Part shown: piece after piece, positions 1-6,324 of the stretch | Position numbering within the stretch: the first letter of the stretch is position 1 | How the letters are laid out: each line of letters starts with the position of its first letter | Assembly (NCBI GenBank): GCA_016209665.1 | Contig: JACQVT010000589.1 | Span: 1-6,511, forward strand | Direction of reading: 5' to 3' | Source: Planctomycetota bacterium | GTDB taxonomy: Bacteria; Planctomycetota; Phycisphaerae; UBA1845; PWPN01 | DNA: 6,511 nt | Translations under genes and position numbers: made by a program | The notes under the pieces: generated by a model | Told to the model about the DNA's origin: nothing | The model's database searches: none | What the model saw: the letters and a program-made list of their open reading frames with translations, nothing else

Positions 1-1153
1 AGATCACGTTGGTCGGGATGTAGGCCGACACCTCGCCTTCCAGGGTCTCGATGACCGGGAGGGCGGTCAGCGAGCCGCCGGTGCCGGGCCGGATGCGGAT
101 CTCCAGATCGTCGCGGCCCATCGCCTTGAGGTCCTGCTGGGCCTCGTGCTTGCCTGGAACGCCCACGTATTCCTTGTCGGTGACGCCCTTCTTGGTGTCG
201 GCGGGGGCGGACTTCGGGACGATGAGATAGCGGTTCGCCAGCTTGCACGACCGCTCGAGCAGGCGGCTGTGGAGGTAGAACACGTCGCCGGGGTAGGCCT
301 CGCGGCCGGGCGGGCGGCGCAGCAGCAGCGACAACTGCCGGTAGGCCGCCGCCTGCTTGCTGAGATCGTCGTAGATACAGAGCGTGTGCTTGCCGTCCTC
401 GTAGGTGAAGTACTCGGCCATCGCACAGCCCGCGTACGGCGCGATGTACTGGAGCGGGGCCGGGTCTGAACTGCCGGCGGTGACCACGATGGTGTAGTCC
501 ATCGCCCCACTCTCGCGGAGTACCTCGACCACGCTGGAGACGGTGGATTCCTTCTGGCCCACCGCGACGTACACGCAGATGACGCCCGTGCCCTTCTGGT
601 TGATGATCGCGTCGATGCCGATCGCCGTCTTGCCCGTCTTGCGGTCGCCGATGATCAACTCGCGCTGGCCCCGGCCGATGGGGATCATGCTGTCGATCGG
701 TTTGATGCCCGTCTGGAGCGGCTCATCGACCGGCTGTCGCTCGGCGATTCCCGGCGCCGTCGTCTCCATCGGCCGGCGGTGCGGCGATTCGATCGTGCCC
801 TTGCCGTCCAGCGGTCGGCCCAGCGGATCGACCACCCGTCCGATCAGAGCCGGGCCCACCGGCACCGACAACAACTGCCCCGTGCCCCGAACCGTGTCCC
901 CTTCCTTCAGCCCCAGGTAGTCACCCAGCACCACCGCCCCGATCGCGGTCTCTTCCAGGTTGAAGACCTGCCCGATGGTGCCGTTCTCGAACTCGAGCAT
1001 CTCGCCGGCCATCGCGTTGCCCAGACCGTAGATCCGGGCGATCCCATCGCCGACCTCGAGAATCCTGCCCACCTCGGCCACGTCGATCTCGCCGCGGTAC
1101 TGGGCGATTTCCTCACGGATGACCGACGCAATTTCATCGACTTTGAATTTCAT
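1..1153 (-). CDS. atpA: ATP synthase F1 subunit alpha, C-terminus beyond window
   Basis: Alpha subunit of F1, the non-catalytic nucleotide-binding partner of beta in the alpha3beta3 head on the cytoplasmic side. The first 384 codons are present; the family is usually about 500 residues, so the C-terminal part, including the SVSRVG arginine finger, lies outside. Visible landmarks are the N-terminal beta-barrel (about residues 25-95), Walker A GDRKTGKT at 169-176, the Walker B-like IYDD at 260-263, then [28 protein letters not shown] and [10 protein letters not shown]. The ATG at 1153 gives the same N-terminal spacing to Walker A as E. coli alpha; an AAGG stretch 8-11 bases upstream is a modest ribosome site. 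Oddity: residues 306-358 are an extra segment of roughly 45 residues between ERSCKL and GGSLTALP, where Bacillus and E. coli have about 6-16. The frame stays open through it, so it is not an assembly break. Identification is essentially certain. Confidence 0.98.
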   Translation of the reverse strand, partial: MKFKVDEIASVIREEIAQYRGEIDVAEVGRILEVGDGIARIYGLGNAMAGEMLEFENGTIGQVFNLEETAIGAVVLGDYLGLKEGDTVRGTGQLLSVPVGPALIGRVVDPLGRPLDGKGTIESPHRRPMETTAPGIAERQPVDEPLQTGIKPIDSMIPIGRGQRELIIGDRKTGKTAIGIDAIINQKGTGVICVYVAVGQKESTVSSVVEVLRESGAMDYTIVVTAGSSDPAPLQYIAPYAGCAMAEYFTYEDGKHTLCIYDDLSKQAAAYRQLSLLLRRPPGREAYPGDVFYLHSRLLERSCKLANRYLIVPKSAPADTKKGVTDKEYVGVPGKHEAQQDLKAMGRDDLEIRIRPGTGGSLTALPVIETLEGEVSAYIPTNVI

Positions 1154-1167
1154 GGTTGAACCTTGGG

Positions 1168-1242
1168 GCCAGTTGTCAGTTGTCCGTAGTCAGTTGTCAG
1201 TCGTTGGCTGCGGACAACCGATTCTTTCAACTGACAACTGGC
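1168..1242. repeat. CAGTTGTCAGT-type inverted repeat cluster in the atpH-atpA spacer
   Basis: A perfect 15-base inverted repeat has arms at 1168-1182 and 1228-1242. Between the arms are a further CAGTTGTCAGT copy (1191-1201) that can also pair with 1230-1240, and the shorter pair TTGTCCG (1180-1186) / CGGACAA (1211-1217). More degenerate copies (CAACTGACC, ACTGAC) follow up to 1256. The base composition differs from the GC-rich genes around it. In the mRNA it could fold into alternative hairpins just before the atpA ribosome site. Confidence 0.8.
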
Positions 1243-1260
1243 AACTGACCACTGACATTT

Positions 1261-1284
1261 CTTCTCACTTCGGACTTCTCACTT
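1261..1284. repeat. Short direct repeat at the atpH stop codon
   Basis: CTTCTCACTT occurs at 1261-1270 and again at 1275-1284. The second copy contains the atpH stop codon (TGA, 1281-1279 on the minus strand). It adjoins the CAGTTGTCAGT cluster and probably belongs to the same repeat-rich insertion. Confidence 0.75.
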
Positions 1285-1875
1285 CTGCTCGTACCCTCTC
1301 CCGCGATGGATCTCGTGCAGCGCCCGTTCGCTGAACCGCTCGCGCAGCGACCGCACGCGCCAGGCCACGCTGCCGTCGATCTGAACGTCGTTGATGTGAA
1401 TAACCACCCCGCCGATCAACTCGGGCACGACCCTTTCAATCAGCAGCGCCTCCTTGCCGATGTAGACGCCCACGCGGTCCTTGACCATCGCCCGCAGGTC
1501 ATCCGTCAGGGGCATCGCCGTCTGGACGATGACCTCCTGCTGGTGGTGCTGTGCCTCCATCCGCAGTTCCACACACCGGTACACTTCCCGCACGAGCCCC
1601 AGTCGCCCGCGGTTGTTGAGCACTTGCAGCACGTTCAGCAGCAGGTCGTGCATCCGCCCGCGGAACAGCTTTTCCAGCGACGCCCGCCTTGGATCATCAT
1701 CCACGGAATCGGCGGTCAGGAACTGGGTGAAGTCCGCGTCGGCATCCATGTACCGAACCAGTTCCGCGAACTCCAGCGCGACCTGGTCCTCGGCGTTCTG
1801 TTCGCGGGCCGTCGCCAGCAGCGCGTCCGCGTAGACATCCGCCAGCGCCATCAGTTCATCGTTCTTCTTGGGCAT
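1279..1875 (-). CDS. atpH: ATP synthase F1 subunit delta (OSCP family)
   Basis: Delta subunit, which sits on top of the F1 head and ties it to the peripheral stalk made by subunit b. It is 198 residues, slightly longer than the usual 175-185. The N-terminal helical domain begins at LADVYADALL (residues 11-20). The C-terminal domain carries the family signature, VVPELIGGVVIHI followed by IDGSV (about 149-170), then an arginine-rich helix. The ATG at 1875 is followed by an internal ATG at codon 9, just before the conserved domain. Neither start has a well-placed Shine-Dalgarno; a GAGG lies only one base before the first. It follows atpF by 67 bases. The stop codon falls inside a short direct repeat (CTTCTCACTT on the plus strand), so the last few residues may have been altered by repeat spread. 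Family assignment is firm and the exact start is less so. Confidence 0.93.
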   Translation of the reverse strand: MPKKNDELMALADVYADALLATAREQNAEDQVALEFAELVRYMDADADFTQFLTADSVDDDPRRASLEKLFRGRMHDLLLNVLQVLNNRGRLGLVREVYRCVELRMEAQHHQQEVIVQTAMPLTDDLRAMVKDRVGVYIGKEALLIERVVPELIGGVVIHINDVQIDGSVAWRVRSLRERFSERALHEIHRGRGYEQK

Positions 1876-1911
1876 GCCTCACGCCAGTCTACGAGGAGTC
1901 ACGTCCTGCCG

Positions 1912-1935
1912 GTCCACGGGACGCAGTCCGTGGAC
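1912..1935. repeat. Hairpin in the atpF-atpH spacer
   Basis: Perfect 8-base arms GTCCACGG (1912-1919) and CCGTGGAC (1928-1935) with an 8-base loop, in the 67-base gap just after the atpF stop. No T-run follows on the minus strand, so a complete terminator is unlikely. It may be an RNA-stability or processing stem. Confidence 0.6.
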
Positions 1936-1942
1936 TTCCCGG

Positions 1943-2542
1943 TCAGTTGCGGTTCCGCTCGGTCTGGAGTTCCGCCAGTGCTTCGGCGACCAGCCGCGAG
2001 TGATCTTCCGCCGACACCTGCCGCTTGAGGATGCTCCCGGCCATGCTCGTGGCCAACTCCGAAGAGCGTTCGTACAGGTCTCGGAGGGCGGTATCCCGGG
2101 CGACGCCGATTTCCCGCTTGGCCCGTTCGAGCATGGCCTCGCCGGCAGCCCGGGCGTCCTGCTCGATTTTTCGCCGGGTCACCTCGGCGTCGCGGCGGCC
2201 CTCCTCAACGATGTGACTCGCCTCCTCGCGGGCGGCGATCAGCTTCTGCTCGTACTCCCGCAGCCGGGTCTCCGCCGCCTCACGGTCGCGCTTGGCGGTC
2301 TCCAGCGACTCGCGGATGAACCGCTCCCGTCGCTGCAGGCCCGACAGGATGGGACCCCAGGCGAACCGGCGGAGCACGACCAGCACCAGGACGAAGATCA
2401 ACAGCGTCCACAGCGCGTTGCCGAGGTTGCCGGCAAACGGGTTGATCGAACCTTCCCCGTGCTGCTCCTCGGCAATCGCCACCTGCACCGCGGCGTCCAG
2501 CACGCTCAGGCCGCCGATCGTCAGTATCGCTCTCGTTTTCAC
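1943..2542 (-). CDS. atpF: ATP synthase Fo subunit b
   Basis: Subunit b of the peripheral stalk, anchoring delta/F1 to subunit a in the membrane. It is 199 residues, against about 156-170 in model bacteria. Order: a basic then hydrophobic N-terminal segment (1-24, signal-peptide-like and ending VAIAEEQ), a short polar loop (25-38), one membrane helix at about 40-57 (LGNALWTLLIFVLVLVVLRR), the FAWGPI turn, then a long charged helix (about 66-175) rich in E, R and A that should form the coiled-coil dimer. The start is GTG at 2542, chosen because GAGGAA stands six bases upstream; an ATG slightly further up is out of frame and stops at once. It is separated from atpE by 160 bases. A single b gene is visible; a b' partner, as in photosynthetic bacteria, is not seen. 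The extra N-terminal hydrophobic stretch may be cleaved or may act as a second membrane anchor. Confidence 0.95.
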   Translation of the reverse strand: MKTRAILTIGGLSVLDAAVQVAIAEEQHGEGSINPFAGNLGNALWTLLIFVLVLVVLRRFAWGPILSGLQRRERFIRESLETAKRDREAAETRLREYEQKLIAAREEASHIVEEGRRDAEVTRRKIEQDARAAGEAMLERAKREIGVARDTALRDLYERSSELATSMAGSILKRQVSAEDHSRLVAEALAELQTERNRN

Positions 2543-2561
2543 GCTCGATTCCTCATTGCGG

Positions 2562-2599
2562 CCGTGCCCGCCGGCCTTCAGTCAGGCGCACGGGCACGG
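2562..2599. repeat. Hairpin in the atpE-atpF spacer
   Basis: Perfect 9-base arms CCGTGCCCG (2562-2570) and CGGGCACGG (2591-2599) with a 20-base loop. It lies about 20 bases upstream of the atpF start, in the longest spacer of the operon (160 bases). It follows the c-subunit gene, whose product is needed in many more copies than b, so a stabilising or attenuating role is possible. No T-run is present. The rest of the spacer shows no credible gene. Confidence 0.6.
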
Positions 2600-2702
2600 T
2601 CGTCCACCGTCGACGGATCGGCTGCCACCCCCGGGGTAAGCGCAACCGTGGTCATGCGCCTCGGCTCACCCTCGCCCACGCCGCGGCAGGCGCCCCATCG
2701 CC

Positions 2703-3071
<369 letters not shown>

Positions 3072-3134
3072 TCATCCTTTCCTACGACGAGCCGCGGGGT
3101 CATCCATCAGCCGAACGACTGCCCCGCCGCAACT

Positions 3135-4013
3135 TCAGTGCGCCGCGTGCTCCTCGTGCTCCTCGTGATGCAGGTTGACCGCCTGCCCGATGAACACCGC
3201 GCTGAGGAACGTGAAAATGAACGCCTGGAGAAACGCGACGAACAACTCCAGCAGCGTGATCGCCACGCTGCCCAATACCACCGGAATGGCCACCAGCCCG
3301 CCCAGGGCGGCGCTGACCGCCCCCGCGCTGGCGATGAAGCCCACCAGCACCGCGAGCAGAATATGGCCCGCCATCATGTTCGCGAACAAACGGACGGCCA
3401 GGGCGAAGGTCTTGGCGAACAGCCCGACCACCTCGAGGGCCGCGATGACCACGCTGATCGGGAACGGCCCCATGAAAAAATGCTTGAGGTAGGCCATCCC
3501 GTGGAGTCGGAGGCCGTTGACCACGATCATCCCCAGCGTGCACACCGCCAGGGTTCCCGTCGTGTAGATGTTGCCGGTCGCGGTGCCGTAGATGGCGTGG
3601 TCCAGCCCGAGCACCCGGGTTGCCAGCGGCTTGGTGATGGGCTCGAGCGGGAGCAGCCCCAGGAGGTTCACGGTGAGGATGAAGAAGAACGCCGTCCAGA
3701 TGTACGGGATGAACCGGTCGGTGTACTCGCCCATGTTGGGCCGGGCCACGAAATCGCGGAGGAACGTGCAGATATTCTCGATGACGTTGTGGCCCCCGCG
3801 GGGCGTCATGCGCTCGACGTCTCCCCCCTCCTGGGGCCCGCGGGCGAACCGCGGTACCAGCAGGATGAGCAGCACGGCCGCCACCAGCATCATGAACACG
3901 TGGTTCGACATGAGCGTGAAGCGGGTCAGGCCGCCCTCGCCGCCCACGGAGACCCACACGTGGTCAATCACGTGGGTCAGCGGATTGCCTTCTGCCAGGC
4001 AGGTCACGAGCAT
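3135..4013 (-). CDS. atpB: ATP synthase Fo subunit a
   Basis: Subunit a, the membrane stator that holds the proton half-channels next to the c-ring. It is 292 residues. Visible features are a first membrane helix at about 36-54, an amphipathic PNMGEYTDRFIPYIWTAFFFI region (92-112), the NLLGLLP turn (116-122), and the key helix FAKTFALAVRLFANMMAGH with the essential arginine R208. The final helix is ELFVAFLQAFIFTFLSAVFIG, with Q263 at the position of E. coli Q252. The tail HHEEHEEHAAH (282-292) is rich in His and Glu and could bind metal, but similar tails are seen in other bacteria. The chosen ATG at 4013 overlaps the preceding gene by 10 bases, so translation is probably coupled; the frame is open further upstream but that part reads as the other gene. 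The upstream ribosome site is weak. Confidence 0.96.
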   Translation of the reverse strand: MLVTCLAEGNPLTHVIDHVWVSVGGEGGLTRFTLMSNHVFMMLVAAVLLILLVPRFARGPQEGGDVERMTPRGGHNVIENICTFLRDFVARPNMGEYTDRFIPYIWTAFFFILTVNLLGLLPLEPITKPLATRVLGLDHAIYGTATGNIYTTGTLAVCTLGMIVVNGLRLHGMAYLKHFFMGPFPISVVIAALEVVGLFAKTFALAVRLFANMMAGHILLAVLVGFIASAGAVSAALGGLVAIPVVLGSVAITLLELFVAFLQAFIFTFLSAVFIGQAVNLHHEEHEEHAAH

Positions 4014-4429
4014 GGCTTGGTCTCTGAACACCTCATCCACCGCACCAAGGCGGCGGTCTCGGCCAGGATCAGCACGACATAGCCGATGCCGATCCAGACG
4101 AGGAACGCCTGCCGATCGACCCATCCGGCCGCGGCCGCGCCGCCCGCGGCCGCCAACGTCAGCACGAACCGCTGAGCCGCGGCCCGAAGGGCCAGCTTCA
4201 GCCGCTCCGTCGGCCCCGCCGACAGCATCCGCCGCAGGGCCGGCAGCACCGTCGCGTACACGACGCCGAGCAGCACCGCTTGGGCCAGGAGCATCGCTTC
4301 AATGGCCGGCGGTCCGCCCCGCGCCTGGGTTGGCCACCAGCCGATGATCACCAGCAGCAGGCTCGCCACCAGCGGCACCGACACCATCGGGATCCAACCC
4401 CGCCTGCCGACTGGTGCCAACCTGGTCAC
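4004..4429 (-). CDS. atpI: AtpI-like small membrane protein of the atp operon
   Basis: A 141-residue protein with four predicted membrane helices, at about residues 12-31, 42-62, 86-103 and 107-129, and short charged loops. This size, topology and position between atpZ and atpB match the ATP synthase subunit I (AtpI) group. Members are thought to help c-ring assembly or Mg2+ supply and are poorly conserved in sequence. The start is GTG at 4429, overlapping the atpZ stop in a GTGA four-base overlap, so the two are probably translated together; GGAG lies about ten bases upstream. It runs 10 bases into atpB. The call rests mostly on context and topology, because there is no strong motif. The symbol should be read as AtpI-like. 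Confidence 0.7.
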   Translation of the reverse strand: MTRLAPVGRRGWIPMVSVPLVASLLLVIIGWWPTQARGGPPAIEAMLLAQAVLLGVVYATVLPALRRMLSAGPTERLKLALRAAAQRFVLTLAAAGGAAAAGWVDRQAFLVWIGIGYVVLILAETAALVRWMRCSETKPCS

Positions 4430-4734
4430 TTGTGATCCGCTCCCGGAGGTGGCGGTCGCTGCTCCCCGTCGGTCTGCCGCGGCCGGGGGCTGCCTTTCGG
4501 CGGGGTGTCGACCCCCACCGATTCGCGGACGGCCTTGCGTATCAAGTTGTACAACCCGCCGATGATTCCGATACTCGCACCGACGATCAGGCCCCAGCGT
4601 CCCGTGCCGAACTCACGGTCCACCCACCAGCCCAGGATACACCCCCCCACCACCGCGCCGGCCAGTTCCGTGCCCATGCCGGCCAGACGCCACGGGCTGC
4701 CGGGTTCGGGAATGACGGGCTTGCCGTCCTCCAT
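4426..4734 (-). CDS. atpZ: AtpZ-family Fo-associated membrane protein
   Basis: First gene of the operon, 102 residues. Two membrane helices are evident: about 18-38 (LAGMGTELAGAVVGGCILGWW) followed by VDREFGTGRWG, and 48-65 (GLIVGASIGIIGGLYNLI) followed by RKAVRE. The sequence ELAG, then a glycine-rich helix, GWWVDR, FGT, and GIIGGLYNLIR is the recognisable pattern of the AtpZ group (also annotated as AtpQ or a putative F1Fo accessory Ca2+/Mg2+ transporter). AtpZ is reported to work with AtpI in assembly or Mg2+ uptake. The C-terminal 30 residues are proline-rich and charged, without membrane character. A longer frame is open upstream to 5100, but the ATG at 4734 is preceded by AGGAGGT four bases away, which decides the start. 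Confidence 0.8.
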   Translation of the reverse strand: MEDGKPVIPEPGSPWRLAGMGTELAGAVVGGCILGWWVDREFGTGRWGLIVGASIGIIGGLYNLIRKAVRESVGVDTPPKGSPRPRQTDGEQRPPPPGADHK

Positions 4735-4738
4735 CGGG

Positions 4739-4745
4739 ACCTCCT
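4739..4745 (-). promoter_or_regulatory. Strong Shine-Dalgarno for atpZ
   Basis: AGGAGGT on the minus strand, four bases before the ATG at 4734. It is the best ribosome site of the operon and rules out the longer open frame that reaches to 5100. Confidence 0.8.
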
Positions 4746-4829
4746 GCCGCCGCCGGTCCGTCCTTACCGACCTGACCGGCAGGGATGCCCGGCCTCGCCG
4801 GGGCAAGGTCAAGGTCCACCGTGCCGCGA

Positions 4830-4859
4830 AGTCTAGTAAGCACAAGCCCTTCTCGTCAA
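4830..4859 (-). promoter_or_regulatory. Candidate sigma70-type promoter of the atp operon
   Basis: On the minus strand, TTGACG (4859-4854) resembles a -35 box. After an 18-base spacer, TAGACT (4835-4830) matches four of six positions of the -10 consensus. Transcription would start near 4823, giving a leader of roughly 90 bases before atpZ. It stands alone upstream of the first atp gene in an otherwise GC-rich stretch, which supports it. Promoter rules in this lineage are not well known, so this is a prediction only. Confidence 0.4.
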
Positions 4860-4871
4860 GCGCCATTGGGG

Positions 4872-4891
4872 GGCGGGCACCCCTGCCCGCC
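4872..4891. repeat. GGCGGGCA palindrome upstream of the atp promoter
   Basis: GGCGGGCA (4872-4879), the loop CCCC, then TGCCCGCC (4884-4891) form a perfect 8-base stem. The right arm overlaps the first unit of a 13-base direct repeat that recurs 34 bases later. It lies 12 bases beyond the -35 box. From memory, palindromes of this wording are frequent between genes in planctomycete genomes, which suggests a dispersed repeat. Confidence 0.65.
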
Positions 4892-5206
4892 TTCTTCGTT
4901 TGGAGGGCACGCATCCCCGCCCGCCTTCTTCCCTGGGCCGCCCAAACACACTCGTCGGCTGGGGCGGTGTGCGGCAAGGTGAGGTGTCCGCAGATAGCCT
5001 CCACGGTCCTGGGTCGGATCCCCTTGACGCTGGACGGCCTCTCAGCGGACGTGAAGACCGGGCGGCCGGGCGCGGCCCGGCGCTCCTCGCGGTAGGGCAT
5101 GATTCACTCGTCCGTCACCTCGCTGACCAGCCAGCAGGAGGATTATGATAGTGGGCGGGCCATCGTATGGTGTGCGTGTGGATCAACCAGCGGATGAACG
5201 CGGTCA

Positions 5207-5301
5207 GAAGACACTGGGGTCGAAGACACTGGGGTCAGAGGAAGACACTGGGGTCAGAGCGCACTTAGGGGCAGACATTGGGGTCAGAGCGCATTTAGTC
5301 A
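5207..5301 (+). repeat. Four graded repeat copies upstream of the RAYT gene
   Basis: Each copy begins GAAGACACTGGGGTC or a close variant. Copy 1 (5207-5221) stops after GGGGTC, copy 2 (5222-5240) after GGGGTCAGAG, copy 3 (5241-5268) after GGGGTCAGAGCGCACTTAG, and copy 4 (5271-5301) after a variant GCGCATTTAGTCA. Each copy therefore keeps more of the 3' end than the one before. The full form is the inverted counterpart of the two copies behind the transposase gene. Confidence 0.9.
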
Positions 5302-6324
5302 GTAGGCTTGCATGAAAGCTGGAACTGGGGTAGGGTGACGATCATGGCCCGGCCGCTTCGGATCGAATTTGAGGGGGCGTTGTACCACGTGATGTCGCGT
5401 GGGAACGACCGGCGGGCGGTGGTGCGGGACGATGCCGACCGCGGCCGACGGCTGGAGTGGCTGGCCCGCACCGTCGAGACCTACGGTTGGCGGCTGCACG
5501 CGTTCTGCCTGATGGACAACCACGAGCATCTGTTCGTCGAGACGCCCGAGGCCAATCTCTCGGCGGGCATGCAGCACCTCAACGGCAGCTACACGAGCTA
5601 CTTCAACCGCCGGCACCGGCGGGTCGGTCACCTGTTTCAGGGCCGGTTCAAGGCGCAGATCGTTGACAACGAGGGCTACTACTGGGAGATCAGCCGGTAC
5701 ATCCATCTGAACCCGGTGCGGGCTCGGCGGGTCGAGCGGCCGGAGGAGTGGCGGTGGAGCAGCTACGCCGGCTACGACCGGGCGTCACGCCAACTGCCGT
5801 GGGTGGAATACCACCGTGTGCTGCGGGAGTTCGGCCGGCAGGAGGAGCAGGCCCGGCGGGCGTATCGGCGTTTCGTGCTGGCCGGGGTCGACGATGCGCC
5901 GGCGTGTCCGTGGGCCGGGGCGGTTCAGGGGCTGATCGTCGGGCGCGAGGCGTTCATCGAGAAGGTGCGACGGCTGGTGGGCAGGCAGTCCAAGGATCGC
6001 GACCTCCCGGCGGCCAAGCGTCTGCGGCGGCGGCCGGGGCTCAGCCGGGTGGTGCAAGCGGTGGCGGAGGCGTTCGGGGCCGACCGCTCGACATGGTCGG
6101 CCGGCCGGCGGAGCGACGATGTCGCCCGGGCGGCCGCGGCGTGGCTGGCGCGTCGACGGTTCGGGTACCGGGCTCGGGAGGTGGCCGATGCGCTGGGGTA
6201 CACGTCACACGGCGGGGTGGTGGCCGCGATCCAACGCGTGGAGGCGGCCTGGCCCCGGCTGGAGAGAACCCTGAAGGCGGTCGAGAGGGGAATCACTGTT
6301 GACTAAGTGCGCTCTGACCCCAAT
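5277..6324 (+). mobile_element. RAYT gene bracketed by 25-base inverted repeats
   Basis: The sequence at 5277-5301 and that at 6300-6324 are inverted copies of each other with a single mismatch over 25 bases; the shared core is GGGGTCAGAGCGC. Between them lies one transposase gene. The extra repeat copies extend the unit to about 5207-6356. The layout matches a RAYT with its cognate REP-like repeats. RAYTs of this kind are usually single-copy and domesticated, spreading the short repeats rather than themselves, so the inverted repeats may be repeat pairs rather than transposon ends. No target-site duplication could be identified. Confidence 0.7.
5344..6306 (+). CDS. REP-associated tyrosine transposase (RAYT) with a DnaA-like C-terminal domain
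   Basis: A 320-residue HUH single-strand transposase of the IS200-like/RAYT group, which nicks DNA through a tyrosine at repeat hairpins. Visible motifs are the N-terminal MARPLRIEFEGALYHVMSRGN, the metal-binding H60-E-H62 in LMDNHEHLFVETP, GHLFQGRFKA (95-104), and the likely catalytic Y119 in ISRYIHLNPVRA, followed by WRWSSYAGY. All key residues are present, so it could be active. After a linker, residues about 232-300 resemble DnaA domain IV: ARAAAAWLARR, then REVADALGYTSHGGVVAAIQRVE, a helix-turn-helix layout. The ATG at 5344 is preceded by AGGGTGA at good spacing; a TTG at 5308 lies in the repeat-adjacent leader and is less likely. It is transcribed away from the atp operon, and its stop lies inside the downstream repeat. 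The middle residue of the HxH motif is glutamate, where a hydrophobic or tyrosine residue is usual. Confidence 0.9.
   Translation: MARPLRIEFEGALYHVMSRGNDRRAVVRDDADRGRRLEWLARTVETYGWRLHAFCLMDNHEHLFVETPEANLSAGMQHLNGSYTSYFNRRHRRVGHLFQGRFKAQIVDNEGYYWEISRYIHLNPVRARRVERPEEWRWSSYAGYDRASRQLPWVEYHRVLREFGRQEEQARRAYRRFVLAGVDDAPACPWAGAVQGLIVGREAFIEKVRRLVGRQSKDRDLPAAKRLRRRPGLSRVVQAVAEAFGADRSTWSAGRRSDDVARAAAAWLARRRFGYRAREVADALGYTSHGGVVAAIQRVEAAWPRLERTLKAVERGITVD

Larger units (their letters stand above)
4735..5206. other. Non-coding region between the atp operon and the RAYT element
   Basis: About 470 bases without a convincing gene. From left to right it holds the atpZ ribosome site and leader, the candidate atp promoter, a 20-base palindrome at 4872-4891, a 13-base direct repeat (GCCCGCCTTCTTC at 4885-4897 and 4919-4931), and a GC-rich hairpin at 5065-5081 (7-base arms, 3-base loop). 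An AGGAGG followed by ATG on the plus strand lies at 5136-5147. Open frames on both strands here are arginine/proline-rich and match no family I know; they look like GC-driven shadows. Confidence 0.6.

Noticed and set aside
1168..1242. Rho-independent terminator between atpH and atpA
   Set aside because: The inverted repeat is AT-rich with a long loop and no following T-run on the minus strand, and atpA needs read-through.
1168..1284. CRISPR array
   Set aside because: The repeats are 10-15 bases, in mixed orientation and irregularly spaced, with no cas genes.
2595..2702. 25-codon ORF on the minus strand in the atpE-atpF spacer
   Set aside because: No ribosome site and no recognisable protein; probably chance in a GC-rich spacer.
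4014..4124. Longer N-terminus for atpB in the same frame
   Set aside because: This stretch overlaps the end of the AtpI-like gene and has no ribosome site; subunit a proteins start close to the ATG at 4013.
4735..5100. Upstream extension of the atpZ frame (to a start at 5100)
   Set aside because: The extra 122 residues are arginine/proline-rich, match no family I know, and cover the candidate promoter. AGGAGGT directly before the ATG at 4734 marks the real start.
5143..5163. Minus-strand ATG followed by MARPLS and a stop, like the first residues of the RAYT protein
   Set aside because: Could be a relic of a second RAYT start in opposite orientation, but only five residues match and chance cannot be excluded.
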